Assembly (NCBI GenBank): GCA_039767595.1
Contig: JBDNBY010000002.1
Span: 1-8,163, forward strand
Direction of reading: 5' to 3'
Origin: JBDNBY01 sp039767595
Lineage (GTDB): Bacteria; Pseudomonadota; Alphaproteobacteria; Rhodobacterales; Rhodobacteraceae
Length of the DNA stretch: 8,163 nucleotides
The notes under the pieces are model-generated. The model was not told the DNA's origin. It ran no database searches and saw nothing but the letters and a program-made list of their open reading frames with translations. Below are positions 6,276-8,163 of the stretch, in pieces. The translations under genes were made by a program, and so were the position numbers. How positions within the stretch are numbered: the stretch's first letter is position 1; each line of letters starts with the position of its first letter.

Positions 6276-7231
6276 CCCGCATCTTGATCACGCGCCCCTT
6301 GACCCAAGATGTTTTGGCCCGCGCCCATACGCTCTTTGATGTCGAAGAGCGGCAAGAGACCACGCCGATGGGGGCCGGTCAAATGCGCGGCGCCTTGGCG
6401 ATCTATGATGGGATTTTGCCCACCTTAGGCGATCGGTTTGATGCCAGTGTCTTTGCGGGGATGGAGGGGACGCGCTGTAAAATTTTGGCGAATTTTGGGG
6501 TGGGCTATGATCATATCGATGTGGAGGCTGCCAAGGCCGCCGGAGTTATGGTCACCAATACCCCCGGCGCCGTGACCGATGCCACTGCAGATATTGCGAT
6601 GGGCTTGATCCTAAGCACAGCGCGCCGTTTTTCCGAAGGGGAACGGCTCTTGCGCGCGGGTAAATGGCAAGGATGGCATCCCACACAGTTACTGGGTGCG
6701 CATGTCAGCGGCAAACATATCGGCATTGTTGGCATGGGGCGCATTGGCCAAGCGATCGCACAACGGGCGCATTACGGCTTTGGCATGTCGGTGTCCTATT
6801 ATGCGCGCAGTGAGAAAACTCTGCCATTTGCGGCGAATTTTGTGCCTGATCTACTGGATCTGGCGGCGCAGTGCGATGTATTGGTTGTCGCATTGGCCCG
6901 CACACCGCAGACCCATCATATGATTGGCCCCTCGGTGTTCGAGGCGATGCCCGCGCATGCGATTTTAGTGAACATCGCGCGCGGGGATATTGTGGATGAG
7001 GGGGCCTTGATCACTGCGCTTGAGCACGAAATGATCGCCGGTGCGGGCCTGGATGTCTATGAGATGGAACCAAAAGTGCCGCAAAAGTTGATGGATTTGG
7101 AAAACACTACGCTGCTGCCGCATCTTGGGACGGCGTGTACCGACGTGCGCAGTGCGATGGGGCATATGGCGCTGGATAATCTAGACGCGTTCTTGAAGGG
7201 TCAGGCCCCGTTGCATCCCGTGCAAAGGTGA
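6272..7231 (+). CDS. D-2-hydroxyacid dehydrogenase (glyoxylate/hydroxypyruvate reductase type)
   Basis: The 319-residue enzyme reduces 2-keto acids to D-2-hydroxy acids with NAD(P)H. Substrate cannot be fixed from sequence, but the closest pattern is D-glycerate dehydrogenase/glyoxylate reductase. The substrate-side loop NFGVGYDHID is at 74-83 and the nucleotide loop GMGRIG at 154-159. Catalytic Arg237 lies in NIARGDIVDEGAL, Glu266 in LDVYEMEP and His284 in LLPHLGTA. The Arg-Glu-His spacing (29 and 18) equals that of D-glycerate dehydrogenase. The family's usual PHxGSAT is PHLGTACT here, a small change. GGAGGG lies 8 bases before the ATG. It is the last gene of the operon and overlaps csaA by ATGA. 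No obvious hairpin terminator is seen in the 16 bases before the convergent gene. Confidence 0.93.
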   Translation: MTRILITRPLTQDVLARAHTLFDVEERQETTPMGAGQMRGALAIYDGILPTLGDRFDASVFAGMEGTRCKILANFGVGYDHIDVEAAKAAGVMVTNTPGAVTDATADIAMGLILSTARRFSEGERLLRAGKWQGWHPTQLLGAHVSGKHIGIVGMGRIGQAIAQRAHYGFGMSVSYYARSEKTLPFAANFVPDLLDLAAQCDVLVVALARTPQTHHMIGPSVFEAMPAHAILVNIARGDIVDEGALITALEHEMIAGAGLDVYEMEPKVPQKLMDLENTTLLPHLGTACTDVRSAMGHMALDNLDAFLKGQAPLHPVQR

Positions 7232-7247
7232 TCAGGGCGGGAAGGAG

Positions 7248-7880
7248 TTACATTTGAGCGACATAGATGTTGTCGAGCATGACGCCATGACCATCGCTTG
7301 AGTATTCGAAGATCTCAATTAAATCTTCGCCCGGCCCGCCTGTGATGGGCACGGTATGTGTGCGCCAGTCTTTGACCGTATCTGGAATGATCGTGGCGAC
7401 GATCTCACCATTGACCCGTATGCCAAACCGTTCAGAGTTTGGATCATCTCGGCGGGCGGTCGAGTCAAACACCAAATAGACCTCTTCTCCATCGGGAATG
7501 TCCATTGAGGTACTGATCGTGTCGAGATGTTCGATCGTGTTGTCGAGTTCGATGAACGTGTCACCATCTTTTGCTTCGAGGCCGGTAAATCCACTGCCCC
7601 AAACTTCGAAATTGCCTCCCGAGCTGTGCCATCCGTCGATTTCGGTCACCCGTACCATCGTGTTTGGCCGGACACCTTCGATTTCAAAGCGGCCGTTTTC
7701 GACGTTAAGCTGGCTGAGTACCATCGCGGTGCGTGCGTCGGACGTGAGATTTTTCGTGTTTCCCGTGATGGCCGTCATCGCAGCAATGCACAATCCAATG
7801 ACGCAGCCGATCACGACCATTTTCTCGACCGTTGCTGCGCCGGATTGATCGTGTTGGAATGTGACGATACAGTTTTTCAT
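7248..7880 (-). CDS. Flp-pilin-like N-terminus fused to a beta-sandwich-like domain (hypothetical)
   Basis: I do not recognise a named family. The 210-residue product begins with a polar stretch to DQSG (11-14), then AATVEK and a hydrophobic helix at about 20-40. Gly14 followed by Glu19 at +5 is the Flp-pilin layout for prepilin peptidase cleavage (G/xxxxE), although position +6 is Lys instead of Tyr. The rest (about 62-208) is a beta-rich exported domain: NGRFEIEGV, a DGWHSSGGNFEVWGSGFTGL segment, DGDTFIELD, VYLVFDSTARRD, FGIRVNGEIVATIIPD and DGHGVMLDNIYVA. This resembles the jelly-roll or galactose-binding-like modules of large secreted proteins (inference). The length far exceeds a true Flp pilin of 50-70 residues. 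The start ATG (7880) has no ribosome site of its own, no upstream in-frame start exists before a TAG, and a 6-codon leader ORF overlaps it. It relates to the gene at 106-810. Confidence 0.8.
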   Translation of the reverse strand: MKNCIVTFQHDQSGAATVEKMVVIGCVIGLCIAAMTAITGNTKNLTSDARTAMVLSQLNVENGRFEIEGVRPNTMVRVTEIDGWHSSGGNFEVWGSGFTGLEAKDGDTFIELDNTIEHLDTISTSMDIPDGEEVYLVFDSTARRDDPNSERFGIRVNGEIVATIIPDTVKDWRTHTVPITGGPGEDLIEIFEYSSDGHGVMLDNIYVAQM

Positions 7881-7897
7881 GTGGATGTTTTGCTCAT
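7877..7897 (-). CDS. Putative 6-codon leader peptide (MSKTST) overlapping the pilin-like gene
   Basis: On the minus strand an AGGA lies 5 bases before an ATG at 7897, which opens Met-Ser-Lys-Thr-Ser-Thr and then TGA. That TGA overlaps the ATG of the 7248-7880 gene as ATGA. The main gene has no other ribosome site, so ribosomes could reach it by termination and re-initiation. The tiny size makes this tentative. Confidence 0.35.
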   Translation of the reverse strand: MSKTST

Positions 7898-8081
7898 GAT
7901 GTTCCTAACTGTAGGTGCTACATGCACAATTCGTCAAAAATGAGCCGCAAATTAGGCAAGAGCCGATCATCTGCCTTGCTCATTGGATGAGGGCAATATT
8001 TTCCTCAGAAGGGGATATCAGGCAAAGCTTCAGAATCACCCTTTTCCTTTGGACGGTGTTTGGGTAAAGCTTGGGTCATGC

Positions 8082-8158
8082 GGTCCCTTAGCTCAACTGG
8101 ATAGAGCAGCTGACTTCTAATCAGCAGGTTGAGGGTTCGAGTCCTTCAGGGATCGCCA
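8082..8158 (+). tRNA. tRNA-Arg (anticodon UCU)
   Basis: The 77-base cloverleaf folds fully. The acceptor stem pairs GGTCCCT (8082-8088) with AGGGATC (8148-8154). The D stem is GCTC/GAGC. The anticodon stem GCTGA/TCAGC encloses loop CTTCTAA with anticodon TCT (8116-8118), reading AGA. The T arm is GAGGG-TTCGAGT-CCTTC. The discriminator G and an encoded CCA end at 8158. The window stops 5 bases later. tRNA-Arg genes are common integration sites, but no integrase or repeat is visible here. Confidence 0.97.
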
Positions 8159-8163
8159 TTAAA

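Noticed and set aside
5953..6339. 128-residue plus-strand frame overlapping the csaA-like gene
   Set aside because: The csaA frame carries the full family pattern and ATGA overlaps on both sides. The alternative frame has no recognisable motif.
7976..7996. Bulged hairpin (TTGCTCAT paired with ATGA and GCAA) followed by TATTTT
   Set aside because: It has an 8-bp stem with a 2-base bulge and only a short T-rich tail, and no plus-strand gene ends before it. It is too weak to call a terminator.
8082..8163. tRNA-Arg as the attachment site of an integrated element
   Set aside because: No integrase, duplicated tRNA 3' end or composition shift is visible, and the window ends 5 bases after the tRNA.

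Overview
The window looks like chromosomal DNA of an alphaproteobacterium, most likely a marine member of the Rhodobacteraceae (Roseobacter group). This is inferred from protein character: a GroEL with a GGM tail behind a CIRCE operator, a YbjN/ProC/CsaA cluster, an SPFH protein coupled to a short NfeD protein, and Flp-type pilin-like N-termini. No 16S rRNA or other taxonomic marker is present. Most of the window is ordinary housekeeping DNA. The less ordinary material lies at its two ends.

Layout, left to right. Bases 1-105 hold nothing I can call. A minus-strand gene (106-810) encodes a membrane-anchored protein with a pilin-like N-terminal helix and a beta-rich C-terminal domain. It is followed by a 134-base gap with an 11-bp perfect inverted repeat. 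Next comes a minus-strand two-gene operon (945-2107): an SPFH/stomatin-like membrane protein and, overlapping it by 4 bases, a short NfeD-like membrane protein. A divergent intergenic region (2108-2330) carries the heat-shock promoter and a perfect CIRCE element in front of groES-groEL (2331-4301), which ends in a strong intrinsic terminator. After a 304-base gap with two short dyads comes a tightly packed plus-strand operon (4606-7231): YbjN-domain protein, proC, csaA-like, and a D-2-hydroxyacid dehydrogenase. The last three overlap by ATGA. Convergent to it is a second pilin-like/beta-domain gene (7248-7880, minus) with an unusual start context. The window ends with tRNA-Arg(UCU) at 8082-8158.

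How the parts relate. GroES and GroEL form the chaperonin machine, under HrcA/CIRCE control and possibly sigma-32 control. The SPFH/NfeD pair is a membrane-organising module. The plus-strand operon joins proline synthesis, a putative tRNA-binding chaperone-like protein and a 2-ketoacid reductase behind a YbjN gene, so co-expression is likely but a shared function is not evident.

The most novel-looking observation is that the two end genes (106-810 and 7248-7880) are diverged relatives. Each joins an N-terminal Flp-pilin-like hydrophobic helix to the same kind of C-terminal beta-sandwich-like domain, with a shared DGH...(N/D)NI end. The right-hand copy keeps the Gly/Glu(+5) layout expected for prepilin peptidase cleavage and the left-hand copy does not. 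I do not know a named family with this architecture.
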